A stretch of 64,000 nt of DNA from Planctomycetota bacterium (GCA_015654675.1 JAATGM010000006.1:62001-126000), one strand, 5' to 3'; counted from the stretch's first letter, positions 36,301 to 47,971 are shown. Numbers and translations are program-made. The notes: generated by a model from the letters alone, not told the origin.

Positions 36301-36961
36301 GCGTCGAGTATTCCTGGTAGTTGCGGGCCTTGCCGGCCTGGACCTTGATGCTGCGCAGTCGCTTCTCGAGTTCGTCGATGATGTCCTGCACGCGGAGGAT
36401 ATTTTGATTGACGCGTTCGAGGCGGCGCTGCGCCTCGAGGCGGCGGACTTTGTATTTGCTGATGCCGGCGGCCTCTTCAAAGATGGCGCGGCGATCGACC
36501 GGGCTGGCGCGCAGCAGACTGTCGACGCGGCCCTGCTCGATCACGCTATAGGCCTCTACGCCGATGCCGGTGTCGAGGAACAATTCCTTCACGTCTTTCA
36601 GGCGGCAGACCTGCTTGTTGATGAGATATTCGCTCTCGCCCGAACGAAATAGGCGGCGCGACACGGTGACTTCGGTCTGATCGATCGGCAATCGGCGATC
36701 AGCGTTGTCGAAGACGAGATCGACCTGCGCCATGCCCGACGGTTTGCGCGTGCCCGATCCGTTGAAGATCACGTCGAGCATCTGCGTGCCGCGCAGACTC
36801 TTGGCCGACTGCGAGCCGAGGACCCACTTAATCGAGTCGACGACGTTGGATTTTCCGCAACCGTTCGGTCCGACGATGCCGGTGATGCCTCGATCGAAAT
36901 CGAAGTCGGTCTTGTCGGCGAAGCTCTTGAATCCGTGGAGGACGAGTTTCTTGAGGATCAT
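33374..36961 (-). CDS. smc: Chromosome segregation protein SMC
   Basis: The start at 36961 (MILKKLVLHGFKSFADKTDF) matches the conserved SMC N-terminus. The frame stays open 300 bases further upstream, but that part overlaps the glycosyltransferase gene and looks non-coding. The 1195-residue protein has Walker A GPNGCGKSN, two long coiled coils around a hinge with GPVGELFEADAAHAAIVEAA, signature LLSGGEKTMTATALLLA and Walker B FAILDEVDAALDEANN. SMC dimers with ScpA/ScpB compact and separate chromosomes. ScpA and ScpB are not in this window. Length is normal. It is convergent with the methyltransferase gene, 19 bases apart. Confidence 0.97.
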   Translation of the reverse strand: MILKKLVLHGFKSFADKTDFDFDRGITGIVGPNGCGKSNVVDSIKWVLGSQSAKSLRGTQMLDVIFNGSGTRKPSGMAQVDLVFDNADRRLPIDQTEVTVSRRLFRSGESEYLINKQVCRLKDVKELFLDTGIGVEAYSVIEQGRVDSLLRASPVDRRAIFEEAAGISKYKVRRLEAQRRLERVNQNILRVQDIIDELEKRLRSIKVQAGKARNYQEYSTRLRELRSTFALAEYHRLFESRSALESTVTQFSDQATGLRTAMSDHDVRLAQAANESAELEQKISALDARMLTVQSEMTGQQERVSAAEHRIVEQTDLLARCRSRVTAIEQQATVLADQIREHEDAAAEVEQALNAANSEVAALQGDERKLASELNQVTARLDAEKAGILELVRRTSQLQNEITALGVQQENLVGQRSRLEARDAQIAQQLGELMNRRSQLESRRAQVDALISEQQTRLDESRNRLAVVNQSRARIAEEISGAKEQRGALQSRRELLQELDTRREGLLAGVRDVLTRRDADTTGQTFGYVRGPVGELFEADAAHAAIVEAALGEFEQYLVVTERDALLADQQTLAGLEGRVLAFSLDQTPPAINGPDIREQPGVIAALAEWVRCPDDCQRLVRYLLGRTFVVESIDDARRLAEQFPGSARFVTPDGVLCETDGRVALGPLGRGSGMISRRSELRELGEQLEAIAARINSLGEDLTRAEDESDQLNISQRELQQVIQQAGTQRTEAVTLIASADIDINKLSAEKPQIAQEASEIARLMDEAGRRQNASRESLGAMQQQNTEREQLIARLQTQTAELQSSRAVLTEQTTQARVRAGELAQRRSAMTAAVQNLVASRDSLAAEKATAAADVNSAQGRIEQSQRQIVEARSALETLGDERQVVATDATRARERREEVRRDIDERSAAVRHLRQELDDVETELHGRDVELSQVRVRLDDLVARVRDELHIDLAERYAGYTPTEQDLAVVEGEIAELKGKIERLGNVNLDAIAEQEELEKRHDFLTKQRDDLRTSEKQLSELIEKLNAESTERFAKTFEEVRGHFSALFKKLFGGGKADVFLQNPDDVLESGIEIVVRPPGKELQSMTLLSGGEKTMTATALLLAVFRTRPSPFAILDEVDAALDEANNQRFNHVVREFTENTQFLIITHSKRTMSIGDVLYGITMQEAGVSKRISVKFENESANQQQSAVA

Positions 36962-37077
36962 GGTAGGAGAACGCCTCCATGCGTCTTCGACCGGCGAATC
37001 CGTCGCCGGGTATGCGGTTCCCAGTCGCGCGGGGCGCACGTCCGTTACTGTGCGGCCTCGCAGTCCCAAGAAAGAAT

Positions 37078-38661
37078 CTAACCGCTTGTCCGGCCGCGTT
37101 CCAGCGTAGGTTTGGGCTTTTCGGGCCTGGGCTTGTGCGTTTGCACAATGACGCGGTAGGGGGGGTGGATGTAAGCAGGGTCGAGGCGGTCTTTGAGGGC
37201 GGCCTCGGGATCGGGCAGGAGCCGTTCTTCCTTGTCGAGCGACATGTTCTCGCGAAGCCACGCGTCGAGGGCGGGCCAGCCCGCGTCGTCGGCGCGGATC
37301 GACGCGGTGCGAATGGTGCAGACCGTCAGGGGCTGGCCGGTCTCGCTGCGGAGGGGGATCGAGTCGAGCCGCTCCAGCGCCTGGGCGGGGTTGAAGACGA
37401 ACTCGGATCGTGCGGCCCAGCGGTCAATCGGCATGCGGCCGGTCCACTTGGCCCGGTCCATGCATCCAAAGTAGTAGCGGACGGACGGATGCGTCGCGAC
37501 GATGACCGGGTCGTCGATGTGTTGTCGGACGGCCTCGGGAATGGGGTCGAGCCAGCGCAGACTGCTCCATCGATCTTCCATGGCCCAGTTGAGCCAGCAG
37601 CCGGCCCAGCCGACGGCCAGCGACCCGACGGCAACCTGGCGGACGCGCTGCCAGCCGCCCGATCGTTGCGTCGCGAGGATTGCGGCAATCGTCATCCAGA
37701 AGGCGGCGCTGAAGCTCATGACATATTTGTCGATGAGTGCCAGGGTGGCGGTACCGGCCATGAAGACACCGGCGGCGACCCAGGCGGGGCCGCCCATCCA
37801 TTTGTGATTGGTGAGGGCCAGTGCGACCGTGGCGACGACGAAGACCAGCATGGCGGCCCAGACGTACCACGCGTCGGGAGACGCGAGATTGCCCGTAAGC
37901 AGGGCGGCGCCGGAGCGGGCGGCGGAGACGAGGTACTCGCCGGGGCGATGGGCGAGGTGCGGGAAGCGCGTCAGCTCGTGAAAGAAGGCCGGCAGCCAGG
38001 GGCCGAAGCAGGCCACGACGATTGCCGCGCAGATGCTCCAGACGCGGCGCATCGCGCTGGAGAGCGTCAGCCCACGGAGCCACACGAGGCCCACGATGGC
38101 AATGCCGAGATAGTTGGTGTAACAGGCGGCGATTCCGGCCAGAACCCAGACCGCCATCCAAATGTGTTGCCGGCGCCGGATGGAGGGAATGACCTCCGAC
38201 CCGCGCGACGCGATGCATTCGGCCACGCGGGCGGCCGACAGCAGAAGCACGGCCACGCAGAGATAAAGCAACGAATACCATCGCGCGGCGAATCCGAAGA
38301 ACAGGTGCATCGGGTTCAGGCCGCATAGCACGACCGCCCAACGGCCGGCGCGGGCATCAAACCACGCCTCCCCGGCCGCTCGAATGACCGGCAGCCCCAA
38401 AATGAAAAGGATGATCGAGAGGCCGCGGAGCGGGAGCGGACGGACGCCGACCACCGAAATCCAGGCGTGCTCGAGGACGTAATAGAGCGGCGGGTCGGGC
38501 TCAACGCCGTGCCAGAGGCCCGCGACGAGCGGGCGGATCGGCATGACATAACGCTGAAGAGAGAACGCTTCGTCGTCAAAGACGGTGTAGTAGTCGGCGG
38601 CCCAGACCATGAACGCGGCGGCAATGAGCATGACCGCCAGCGTGACGCGATCGATTTTCAT
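37078..38661 (-). CDS. GT39/ArnT-like membrane glycosyltransferase
   Basis: The 527-residue protein has an N-terminal helix followed by YYTVFDDEAFSLQRYVMPIR. This matches the first periplasmic loop of GT-C enzymes, whose acidic DDE-like residues bind metal or polyprenyl-phosphate sugar. Another eight to ten hydrophobic helices follow, then a soluble C-terminal domain from about residue 370. GT39/GT83 enzymes transfer a sugar from a polyprenyl phosphate onto protein or lipid outside the cytoplasm. The start overlaps the stop of the L,D-transpeptidase gene by four bases (ATGA), so they are translationally coupled. The acceptor is unknown. Confidence 0.8.
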   Translation of the reverse strand: MKIDRVTLAVMLIAAAFMVWAADYYTVFDDEAFSLQRYVMPIRPLVAGLWHGVEPDPPLYYVLEHAWISVVGVRPLPLRGLSIILFILGLPVIRAAGEAWFDARAGRWAVVLCGLNPMHLFFGFAARWYSLLYLCVAVLLLSAARVAECIASRGSEVIPSIRRRQHIWMAVWVLAGIAACYTNYLGIAIVGLVWLRGLTLSSAMRRVWSICAAIVVACFGPWLPAFFHELTRFPHLAHRPGEYLVSAARSGAALLTGNLASPDAWYVWAAMLVFVVATVALALTNHKWMGGPAWVAAGVFMAGTATLALIDKYVMSFSAAFWMTIAAILATQRSGGWQRVRQVAVGSLAVGWAGCWLNWAMEDRWSSLRWLDPIPEAVRQHIDDPVIVATHPSVRYYFGCMDRAKWTGRMPIDRWAARSEFVFNPAQALERLDSIPLRSETGQPLTVCTIRTASIRADDAGWPALDAWLRENMSLDKEERLLPDPEAALKDRLDPAYIHPPYRVIVQTHKPRPEKPKPTLERGRTSG

Positions 38662-39683
38662 GGGTTGGTCAAGGCGAGTCGTATGGCGCGGCCGGAGCGC
38701 GGCTTGTTCGGGACCGTCGCAGCGCGATCAGCGGTTGCGATGGCAACGGTCGGCTCCGGAGTCGTGTCGAATACGACCGGAATGCCCGGCTTCACGATCG
38801 CGCCGAGGCGGACGGCGTCCCAGTTCGCGAGGCGGAAGCAGCCGTGCGAACCGGTCTTGCCGATCATCTCCGGTTCCGGTGTGCCATGAATTCCGTAACC
38901 GGGCAGTGAGAGCCCGATCCAGAACCGGCCGACCGGGTTACGCGGACCGGGCGGGATGACGAGCTTGCGATCAACGTCTTTGACCTCGGGCCACATCTTG
39001 GGATCGAAGACATAAACCGGATCGGGGCTGACAACTTTGACCGTGCAGCGGCCCGATGGAAGCTTGGCTTTGTGCTTCGCGATCGAGCAGTGAACAAAGG
39101 CGAGCGGCTTTCCGTTCTTGTCGAGCGCGAGGATGGTCTTGTCAGCCAGATTGACTTCGAGCTTCGCGGCAGCGCCGCTGGGCGGGTCATCCGAAACGGC
39201 TGGGATCGTGAGGACATCATTGGCCTTGAGGTCGTCGAGATCCTTGCCGGGGTTGAGTCGGGCGAGGAGGGCGAGCGAGCAGTGGCCGCGCTCGGCAACC
39301 AGGGCTGCGAGCGACTTATGGCCGAGTCGCGAAGCGCGGGACTTTTCCGGCCAGGTCTTCGGCCAGGGGCCGACGTCGTTTAAGTCGGCGGCGGCGACGG
39401 TGTAGGTCCGCGTGGCGGATTTCGGGTCGACACCGAGGGCGGCGCTGGTGTCATCGTCGGGCTTGCCCGTGGCGGGCAGACCCTGAAGCGTCTGGAACTC
39501 GCGGATGGCGGCGGTGGTCTTCGTGCCCCAGCGGCCGTCGATGACGCCCGGGGACATGACGACGCGATCGAGCGCGACCTGCCATGCCAGGGTATCCGCG
39601 AATTTCGGATCGGAGGCGGCGCGGGCGGGCTCGATGGTCGCAAGCGGAAGCGTGAGGATCACTACGAATCGGCTGCATTTCAT
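38658..39683 (-). CDS. L,D-transpeptidase (YkuD) with peptidoglycan-binding and LysM-like parts
   Basis: The start at 39683 gives a signal peptide (FVVILTLPLATIEPARAA). An upstream ATG at 39806 lies in the terminator region of the adjacent RNA gene. The 341-residue protein has a PG-binding domain at about residues 40-80 (VIDGRWGTKTTAAIREFQTL), a LysM-like stretch (SLALLARLNPGKDLDDLKAN) and a YkuD domain with HGTPEPEMIGKTGSHGCFRL. Cys282 is the nucleophile. The enzyme forms 3-3 cross-links or attaches proteins to peptidoglycan, so this planctomycete should have a peptidoglycan wall. It is coupled to the glycosyltransferase gene. Confidence 0.93.
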   Translation of the reverse strand: MKCSRFVVILTLPLATIEPARAASDPKFADTLAWQVALDRVVMSPGVIDGRWGTKTTAAIREFQTLQGLPATGKPDDDTSAALGVDPKSATRTYTVAAADLNDVGPWPKTWPEKSRASRLGHKSLAALVAERGHCSLALLARLNPGKDLDDLKANDVLTIPAVSDDPPSGAAAKLEVNLADKTILALDKNGKPLAFVHCSIAKHKAKLPSGRCTVKVVSPDPVYVFDPKMWPEVKDVDRKLVIPPGPRNPVGRFWIGLSLPGYGIHGTPEPEMIGKTGSHGCFRLANWDAVRLGAIVKPGIPVVFDTTPEPTVAIATADRAATVPNKPRSGRAIRLALTNP

Positions 39684-39766
39684 GGCGCGGACCCCGGCGA
39701 AGATTCGACAGGGGTATATCGGCGATTTCGGTGAATTCAGTCGCGGCGTGAAATAGAGCGCGGCGG

Positions 39767-39801
39767 AAAAAAAAGAACCCGATTCGTCGAGACGTATCGG
39801 G
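39767..39801 (-). terminator. Rho-independent terminator of the 6S-like RNA
   Basis: CCCGAT (39778-39783) pairs with ATCGGG (39796-39801), with an inner CGT/ACG stem and a four-base loop. On the minus strand it is followed by TTCTTTTTTTT (39777 down to 39767). Confidence 0.85.
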
Positions 39802-39805
39802 CTCA

Positions 39806-40010
39806 AAGTGAGAATGTTTTCCGCGGACCTGCCGTTCGGAGGCGGTTTTTTGAACCCTGCTTAACAGGTGGGAGATGCCTTGGGGCCAGAAGACCGTTCG
39901 CTCAAGGCGAATTCGTCGAGCTGTGCCCATTTGCCAGCCCTCCCGGGTTCACGCTTATCGGTTCAAAAAAGCGTTGCCTCCGGGTATCGCACAGGGCAGA
40001 TACCATTCTC
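39806..40010 (-). ncRNA. ssrS: Probable 6S RNA (SsrS)
   Basis: A structured RNA of about 200 nucleotides is encoded on the minus strand, with its own promoter and terminator. Reading the plus strand, CTGCC (39829-39833) pairs with GGCAG (39995-39999), CGGAGGC (39837-39843) with GCCTCCG (39976-39982), and TTTTTTGAACC (39846-39856) with GGTTCAAAAAA (39960-39970). This gives a long closing stem, an open centre and an apical GGGAG/CTCCC arm, the layout of 6S RNA. The 5' part reads GAACCGATAAG then GAACCCGGGAG, which recalls proteobacterial 6S RNAs. 6S RNA mimics an open promoter and holds sigma-70 RNA polymerase in stationary phase. Exact ends are estimates. The name rests on structure and remembered motifs. 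Confidence 0.6.
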
Positions 40011-40018
40011 AACTTTCC

Positions 40019-40047
40019 TTTATAGCGAGCCATTTTGGCGAAATCAA
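40019..40047 (-). promoter_or_regulatory. Sigma-70 promoter of the 6S-like RNA
   Basis: On the minus strand TTGATT (40047-40042) and TATAAA (40024-40019) are separated by 17 bases. Transcription should start near 40010. The -35 hexamer overlaps the stop codon of the upstream lipoprotein gene. Confidence 0.75.
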
Positions 40048-41564
40048 TCGGCCGTGTTGCGCGTGGTTGGCGCGGGCGGCTGCGCGGCCAGCGATGCCTT
40101 TCTCGCGGCATTCAGCGTCGGCATCACGTCGTCGATGCGAATCGCCTCGGGAAGCTGGCCGACGTCGGACAGGATGAAAGCCGACGAGTTCGGCAGGTTG
40201 AGCGAGCCGTGCGTGCTGGCGACCTTTCCGATGCCAAGCTCAAACATCCACGAACCGTGGCAATAGTCGTCCTTCATGGAGACGGCGACCTGCGGCGGGA
40301 CTTTCATGAGGTTGTGGAAGCAGTCCCAGAGTCGGTGCAGCGGATCGGGGTAGGAGTGCGTGTCGGTCTCGTCGAACAGGGCGCGATCGTCGATCACGCC
40401 ATCGGCTGAGACTTTTCCTGTCGCGCGGAGCGACTCGATGATCGGCAGCAGCTTGAGCGGGTCGCCTTGCTCGGCCGCGTATTTGAATCCCGCGCCCGAT
40501 TTGCTGATCCGCGCCCGGCCCTCCTTGGACACGACGACGATCTGATCGCCATCAGTGAAGGCGATTACGTCGACCGACGGGTCTTTGAGCATGGTGGCGG
40601 CGAGTTTTTCGGGGTCCTTGTTGAACATGGCCGCGAACGTGACGAGCCCGTAGGCCGGCGTGACCACGTCGGCGGGAGTCTTGAGGCGATCGGCCAGTTC
40701 GAAACCGTCGGCGTTGAGCGTCTTTTCGAAGTTGACGCGCTTGCATGGCTTCAGGCAGTGGCCGTGGTCGGAGGTAAGCGTGATGCGGATTCGGCCGCGC
40801 TTCTCGTAAACGAGTCGTTCGCAAAGCTTTTCCACTGTAAGCATGTATTTGCGGATGGCCTCGGCGCCGCCGCTCGTGCCGAGGCCTGACGCGCCGATCG
40901 AATAGGCGCTGACGGTGCCGGATTTTGCCTCCGAAAATGTCTTGTAAGTCCCGTTCATTTCCTCGTCGAAAACGGCCTGCGGATCGAGAGAGGCCTTGGC
41001 GCCGACCGATTGCGGGGCGTGATAGGTGATGTATTTGAGCCAGGGAGCGTTGTCGCCGCGCAGGTACTCGAGCGTTCCGCCGCGCAGCCGATTGGCAGCC
41101 GGGTCGAAATAGAGGGCCTCCGGTCCTTCGCAGGGCGGCGTCTGGAAGATGCGCGTCAGGGCGAGATCCGTCATGGAGGGGTAGACGCTGATGACGCGCG
41201 TGGGCGGGCGGAATAGCCGGAAGCGGCCTTCCTTCCACATGGCGGCGACAACGTCGTACGCCGCGCCGTCGAGGACGAGAATGCAGTGCGGCCAGTCGGG
41301 TGAGTCGGCACTGCGGTCGACGACCAGATCGGGCTTGCCGTCGCCGTTGTCGTCGAAGATGAGCTGCGTTACCCGGCCGTCGGTCAGGCGTTCGAAGTAA
41401 TTGGGCTTTTTCGCGCCGTCGATTTCGAATCCGAGCAGCGTCCCGCCGTCGTCACGGCGTTTCTCTGCCGGCTGGTCAGGCCAGCGCGGGTTGTAGCCGC
41501 AACCGAGGATTGCCAGCGAAATGAAAGTGATGGAGAAAAGGCGAACGATGAAACGTCGATGCAT
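40044..41564 (-). CDS. Lipoprotein, alkaline-phosphatase-superfamily-like
   Basis: ATG 41564 (GGAAG at eight bases) opens a lipoprotein signal with lipobox LAILGC. A longer frame from 41783 lacks this logic. The 506-residue product has a short FG-GAP/calcium-like stretch (LIFDDNGDGKPDLVVDR), then VLDGAAYDVVAAMWKEGRFR and SVYPSMTDLALTRIF. These resemble the first metal/nucleophile region of type I phosphodiesterases and nucleotide pyrophosphatases, with Ser or Thr in the YPSMTD segment. LTSDHGH further on resembles their second metal site. A membrane-attached phosphodiesterase or phosphatase is the best guess. Substrate is unknown and the superfamily call is tentative. Confidence 0.6.
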   Translation of the reverse strand: MHRRFIVRLFSITFISLAILGCGYNPRWPDQPAEKRRDDGGTLLGFEIDGAKKPNYFERLTDGRVTQLIFDDNGDGKPDLVVDRSADSPDWPHCILVLDGAAYDVVAAMWKEGRFRLFRPPTRVISVYPSMTDLALTRIFQTPPCEGPEALYFDPAANRLRGGTLEYLRGDNAPWLKYITYHAPQSVGAKASLDPQAVFDEEMNGTYKTFSEAKSGTVSAYSIGASGLGTSGGAEAIRKYMLTVEKLCERLVYEKRGRIRITLTSDHGHCLKPCKRVNFEKTLNADGFELADRLKTPADVVTPAYGLVTFAAMFNKDPEKLAATMLKDPSVDVIAFTDGDQIVVVSKEGRARISKSGAGFKYAAEQGDPLKLLPIIESLRATGKVSADGVIDDRALFDETDTHSYPDPLHRLWDCFHNLMKVPPQVAVSMKDDYCHGSWMFELGIGKVASTHGSLNLPNSSAFILSDVGQLPEAIRIDDVMPTLNAARKASLAAQPPAPTTRNTAD

Positions 41565-45246
<3,682 letters not shown>

Positions 45247-45308
45247 TGTGGCCGCCCTGGGGCGATCTGGCGGCTTGCCCGGGACGATTCGGGGAGTAGG
45301 ATGCCCGA

Positions 45309-45893
45309 ATGGTTCCTGCGCTTCGACGATCGTGTTTCGGTCTGCTCTTGATGACCCCAATATTCTGTCTTCCGGCAGGATGCTCGGAGCTGAACGACCG
45401 CGCCACGCCGTTGCCAGCCGAAGGTGACGACCTTCCCATCGCGCACCAGGTCTCGGGGACGTTCAGCCACGAGGACCGCCCGATGCAATTGGTGATTCGC
45501 GACCAGGAATTGCTGTCGCAGGTGCCGCTGGTCGATGTTCCGGTCGATTTTCGTTCCCAAATGCTGCTGGTCGTGACCCTGGGGCGGCGGCTTTCCGACA
45601 AATATGCCGTCCGCATCAACCGCGTCTGGCGTGAGGGACCGATGGTCCACGTCGATTATCAGATAGACTCGCCACCGCCGGGCGCTCCGGTGTTGGTATC
45701 GAGTCCGTTTTGCATCGCCGTGGTGCCGCGTTGCGACCTGAATGTCGAAGGATTCTCGCCCACTCTGCCACGCCGCCGGCCCCGACTGCCGGATGCCCTG
45801 ATGGAACAGCGGGATGTCCCGCAGGCCTCACCGTCCGGCCAGTCCCCGCAGCGTCGCAGGGCCGGTGCTGGCAACGTCTCCGGCGGCGGCTGA
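45309..45893 (+). CDS. PrcB_C-domain-like lipoprotein
   Basis: The 194-residue protein has a lipoprotein signal (CFGLLLMTPIFCLPAGCSEL). A domain resembling PrcB_C follows: IRDQELLSQVPLVDVPVDF, MLLVVTLGRRLSDKYAVRIN, VWREGPMVHVDYQID and PVLVSSPFCIAVVPR. PrcB_C domains occur on partners of secreted proteases and on other envelope proteins, with no fixed catalytic role. The C-terminal 40 residues are Pro/Arg/Gln-rich and likely disordered. The start lacks a strong ribosome-binding site. It stands between the toroid lipoprotein and the bactofilin promoter. Confidence 0.6.
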   Translation: MVPALRRSCFGLLLMTPIFCLPAGCSELNDRATPLPAEGDDLPIAHQVSGTFSHEDRPMQLVIRDQELLSQVPLVDVPVDFRSQMLLVVTLGRRLSDKYAVRINRVWREGPMVHVDYQIDSPPPGAPVLVSSPFCIAVVPRCDLNVEGFSPTLPRRRPRLPDALMEQRDVPQASPSGQSPQRRRAGAGNVSGGG

Positions 45894-45946
45894 CGGCCTG
45901 TGAATTATTGAACAGTAACAACGCCAAGCCCCGCTCGAAGTGGAGT

Positions 45947-45974
45947 TTGATGCAGCCGATTGGGTCGTTATACT
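45947..45974 (+). promoter_or_regulatory. Sigma-70 promoter for bactofilin genes
   Basis: TTGATG (45947-45952) and TATACT (45969-45974) are 16 bases apart, 78 bases before the preferred bactofilin start. Confidence 0.55.
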
Positions 45975-46051
45975 GGTGCGGCGTTGGGGGCCAACCGGGC
46001 CGCAAATAGCTGGCCGGACGCTGGTCCCAGATAGCATGGAGGATGGTGGCA

Positions 46052-46528
46052 ATGAGCGAGATGAATGGTGAATTTCCAACGATTCTTGGACCGGATGCCC
46101 GGTTCAAAGGTGAGATTTCGTTTGATAAGGGTCTGCGAGTCCTGGGGCAGTTTGAGGGACAGATCCGAAGCAAAGGCACCCTGCACGTAGCCGAAGGGGC
46201 CCGCATACAGGCCCAGATCGAGGCGGCCAATATCCGCGTCGATGGCGAGGTGAAGGGCAACGTCGTGGCGACCGAAAAGCTGCACCTGAGCGCGACCTGC
46301 AAGATTGATGGCGACCTGAAGGCAGCCCGCCTCGAAATGAACGATGGGGCCCAGTTTGTCGGCCACGTCGCGATCGGCGCGATCGGCGAGAACACGCAGC
46401 GCCGCGAGCAGCAGATGCCGCCGGGCAGCGTTCGTCCGGTTGAAGGCGGACCGCAGGCCATGCCCAAGCTCCGACCACCGCCCGAGCCATCGGCCATTCC
46501 GATTCCCGGGGTTCCGGTAGGTCGCTAG
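46052..46528 (+). CDS. Bactofilin
   Basis: I chose ATG 46052 because GGAGG lies nine bases upstream. The in-frame ATG at 46043 is directly next to that GGAGG and too close. The 158-residue protein is a single right-handed beta-helix of the bactofilin family: TILGPDARFKGEISFDKGLR, LGQFEGQIRSKGTLHVAEGA, QAQIEAANIRVDGEVKGNVV and KLHLSATCKIDGDLKAARLE. The C-terminal 40 residues are Pro-rich and flexible. Bactofilins form nucleotide-free filaments that place cell-wall enzymes and shape cells. A second bactofilin follows 34 bases downstream, and they may co-polymerise. Confidence 0.93.
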   Translation: MSEMNGEFPTILGPDARFKGEISFDKGLRVLGQFEGQIRSKGTLHVAEGARIQAQIEAANIRVDGEVKGNVVATEKLHLSATCKIDGDLKAARLEMNDGAQFVGHVAIGAIGENTQRREQQMPPGSVRPVEGGPQAMPKLRPPPEPSAIPIPGVPVGR

Positions 46529-46562
46529 GCCGGGACTTCCAACAGCGAATACGTAGCTCAAC

Positions 46563-47117
46563 ATGCCGGATCTTTCACCAGCCGCATCGCCCACGGCCCT
46601 GCGGCCGATCACCTGCTATCGGTGCGGGCATAGCGCGCCCGTATCGGTCAAGGCGATGTCGGTGTTCTGCAAGAAGTGCCAACAGCGGCTGGTGCTCGAG
46701 GACCTGCGCATCACCGGGTCGCATCCGGGTCGCGAACTGACCACCTGCGGCAATGTGATCATCGAGTCGTCCGCCAAGCTGCACATTCAGCGCGTCGTTG
46801 GGGAAAACGTCCTCGTGCGCGGGCGGGTCGTGGCGACGATCGTCGCGCGCGGCGTGCTCGAAATTGCGCGCGATGGTTGCGTGGAGGGCGACGTCGAGGC
46901 GGCGCGAGTGGTCATTCGCGAGGGTGCGACGGTGCGAGGCCGCTGCAAGATTGTCGCGCCGCCGCAACCGGAGCCACCGCCGGAACCACCCGCACCGCCA
47001 CCACAGAGCGAATTGCCGGTCGAGGCGAGTGCCGTCGCCGTCGACGCGCCGGCCATCCCGCCCGCGAGTTCGCTCCCGCCTCCGCCCACGATTCTGACGC
47101 GTCCCAAGTTGGATTAG
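46563..47117 (+). CDS. Zinc-ribbon bactofilin
   Basis: The 184-residue protein begins with a four-Cys zinc-ribbon-like module (C18, C21, C36, C39: ITCYRCGHSAPVSV and VFCKKC). A bactofilin beta-helix follows (ELTTCGNVIIESSAKLHIQR, NVLVRGRVVATIVARGVLEI and GCVEGDVEAARVVIREGATV) and then a Pro-rich tail from about residue 135. Standard bactofilins lack the zinc module, so it may bind a partner or regulate assembly. The gene follows the plain bactofilin on the same strand, and the two tails are similarly Pro-rich. Confidence 0.88.
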   Translation: MPDLSPAASPTALRPITCYRCGHSAPVSVKAMSVFCKKCQQRLVLEDLRITGSHPGRELTTCGNVIIESSAKLHIQRVVGENVLVRGRVVATIVARGVLEIARDGCVEGDVEAARVVIREGATVRGRCKIVAPPQPEPPPEPPAPPPQSELPVEASAVAVDAPAIPPASSLPPPPTILTRPKLD

Positions 47118-47123
47118 TCTCGC

Positions 47124-47159
47124 GCGAAAAAAAACGGGCGAGCCGATCGGCCCGCCCGT
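47124..47159 (-). terminator. Rho-independent terminator of the LTXXQ gene
   Basis: ACGGGC (47134-47139) and GCCCGT (47154-47159) enclose a GC-rich inner palindrome CCGATCGG. On the minus strand the stem is followed by a run of eight or so T (47134 down to 47127). It lies between convergent genes and could also affect the bactofilin message. Confidence 0.8.
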
Positions 47160-47184
47160 CTGTGCATTCGTGTTGCGTGCCGGA

Positions 47185-47826
47185 TTAGTTGCCGGGCGGA
47201 TGGGGCAGCTTGCTCTCGAAGTCGTCGAGGCGTGCGATCTGGTCCTCGGTCAGGATGGCGCGGAACGCGTCACGTTCCTGCTGACGACGGGCTTCAATCT
47301 GCGTTCTCGCCGCGTCGTGAATCGCACTGATCTGCGTCTTCTGATCGTCGCTCAGGCCGAGGTCTTCGGCGAGCCGATCGATCGGGTTCTCGCCCGGTTG
47401 CGGCGGGCCGCCATGACCCATACCCGGCTGCGGCGGGTTGTTCCGAATCTCGTCGAGTTCCGCCTTCTGCTCATCGGTCAGCAGTGCGCGAGTCTGGTCG
47501 CGCGCGGCACGTCGCAGAACCTTGATGTCGTCACGAGCGCTATCGTGGATGGCGTCGGCCTGGTCTTCCTGCTCATCGGTGAGGTTCAGGAACCGCGCGA
47601 GCATCGGGCCGCCCGGAGGCCCGAATCCGCCGGGTCCGCCCGGGCCTCCCGGGCCGCCGGGGAATCGGCCCAGCGCCTGGCCATTCTGTGACGCTAGCAC
47701 ACTATTTCCGGATGCGCTCAGCAGCCCCGGTAGTTCGCCGTTGGCGGTTGAGCCGCAACCGGAGCCGAATGCGACCAGCGCGGCGCCGAGCGCAGTGATA
47801 GCGAGAGATGCTTTCCAGAGCTTCAT
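47185..47826 (-). CDS. Spy/CpxP-like LTXXQ-motif lipoprotein
   Basis: A perfect AAGGAG precedes the ATG. The 213-residue protein has a lipoprotein signal ending GSGCGS, a collagen-like run GGPGGPGGPGG and two helical modules. Each module carries an LTxxQ-type pair: LNLTDEQEDQADAI with LTDEQKAEL, and LGLSDDQKTQISAI with LTEDQIARL. Such proteins resemble Spy and CpxP, periplasmic chaperones or stress sensors that cradle unfolded proteins. The tandem arrangement on one chain differs from the single-module Spy. It is followed by a strong terminator and is a single-gene unit. Confidence 0.8.
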   Translation of the reverse strand: MKLWKASLAITALGAALVAFGSGCGSTANGELPGLLSASGNSVLASQNGQALGRFPGGPGGPGGPGGFGPPGGPMLARFLNLTDEQEDQADAIHDSARDDIKVLRRAARDQTRALLTDEQKAELDEIRNNPPQPGMGHGGPPQPGENPIDRLAEDLGLSDDQKTQISAIHDAARTQIEARRQQERDAFRAILTEDQIARLDDFESKLPHPPGN

Positions 47827-47971
47827 GAATCGTCTCCTTCAGAGTTATTTTTAACACGGACAAGTTCGAATGGTTGTCCGACCCGACATGTTGAAAACGT
47901 CGGACCAGCCGGCCTTATTGCGGGAGTTTGCGGAAAATGTGCGTGGCGTTGTCGCGCCGGAACTGCGCGTC

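Noticed and set aside
36962-37261. 300-base N-terminal extension of the SMC frame
   Set aside because: It overlaps the glycosyltransferase gene, is Arg/Pro-rich and lies upstream of the conserved SMC start MILKKLVLHGFKSF.
36979-38328. 449-residue open frame on the plus strand
   Set aside because: It is antisense to the glycosyltransferase gene, which has clear membrane helices. Long antisense frames are common at this GC content.
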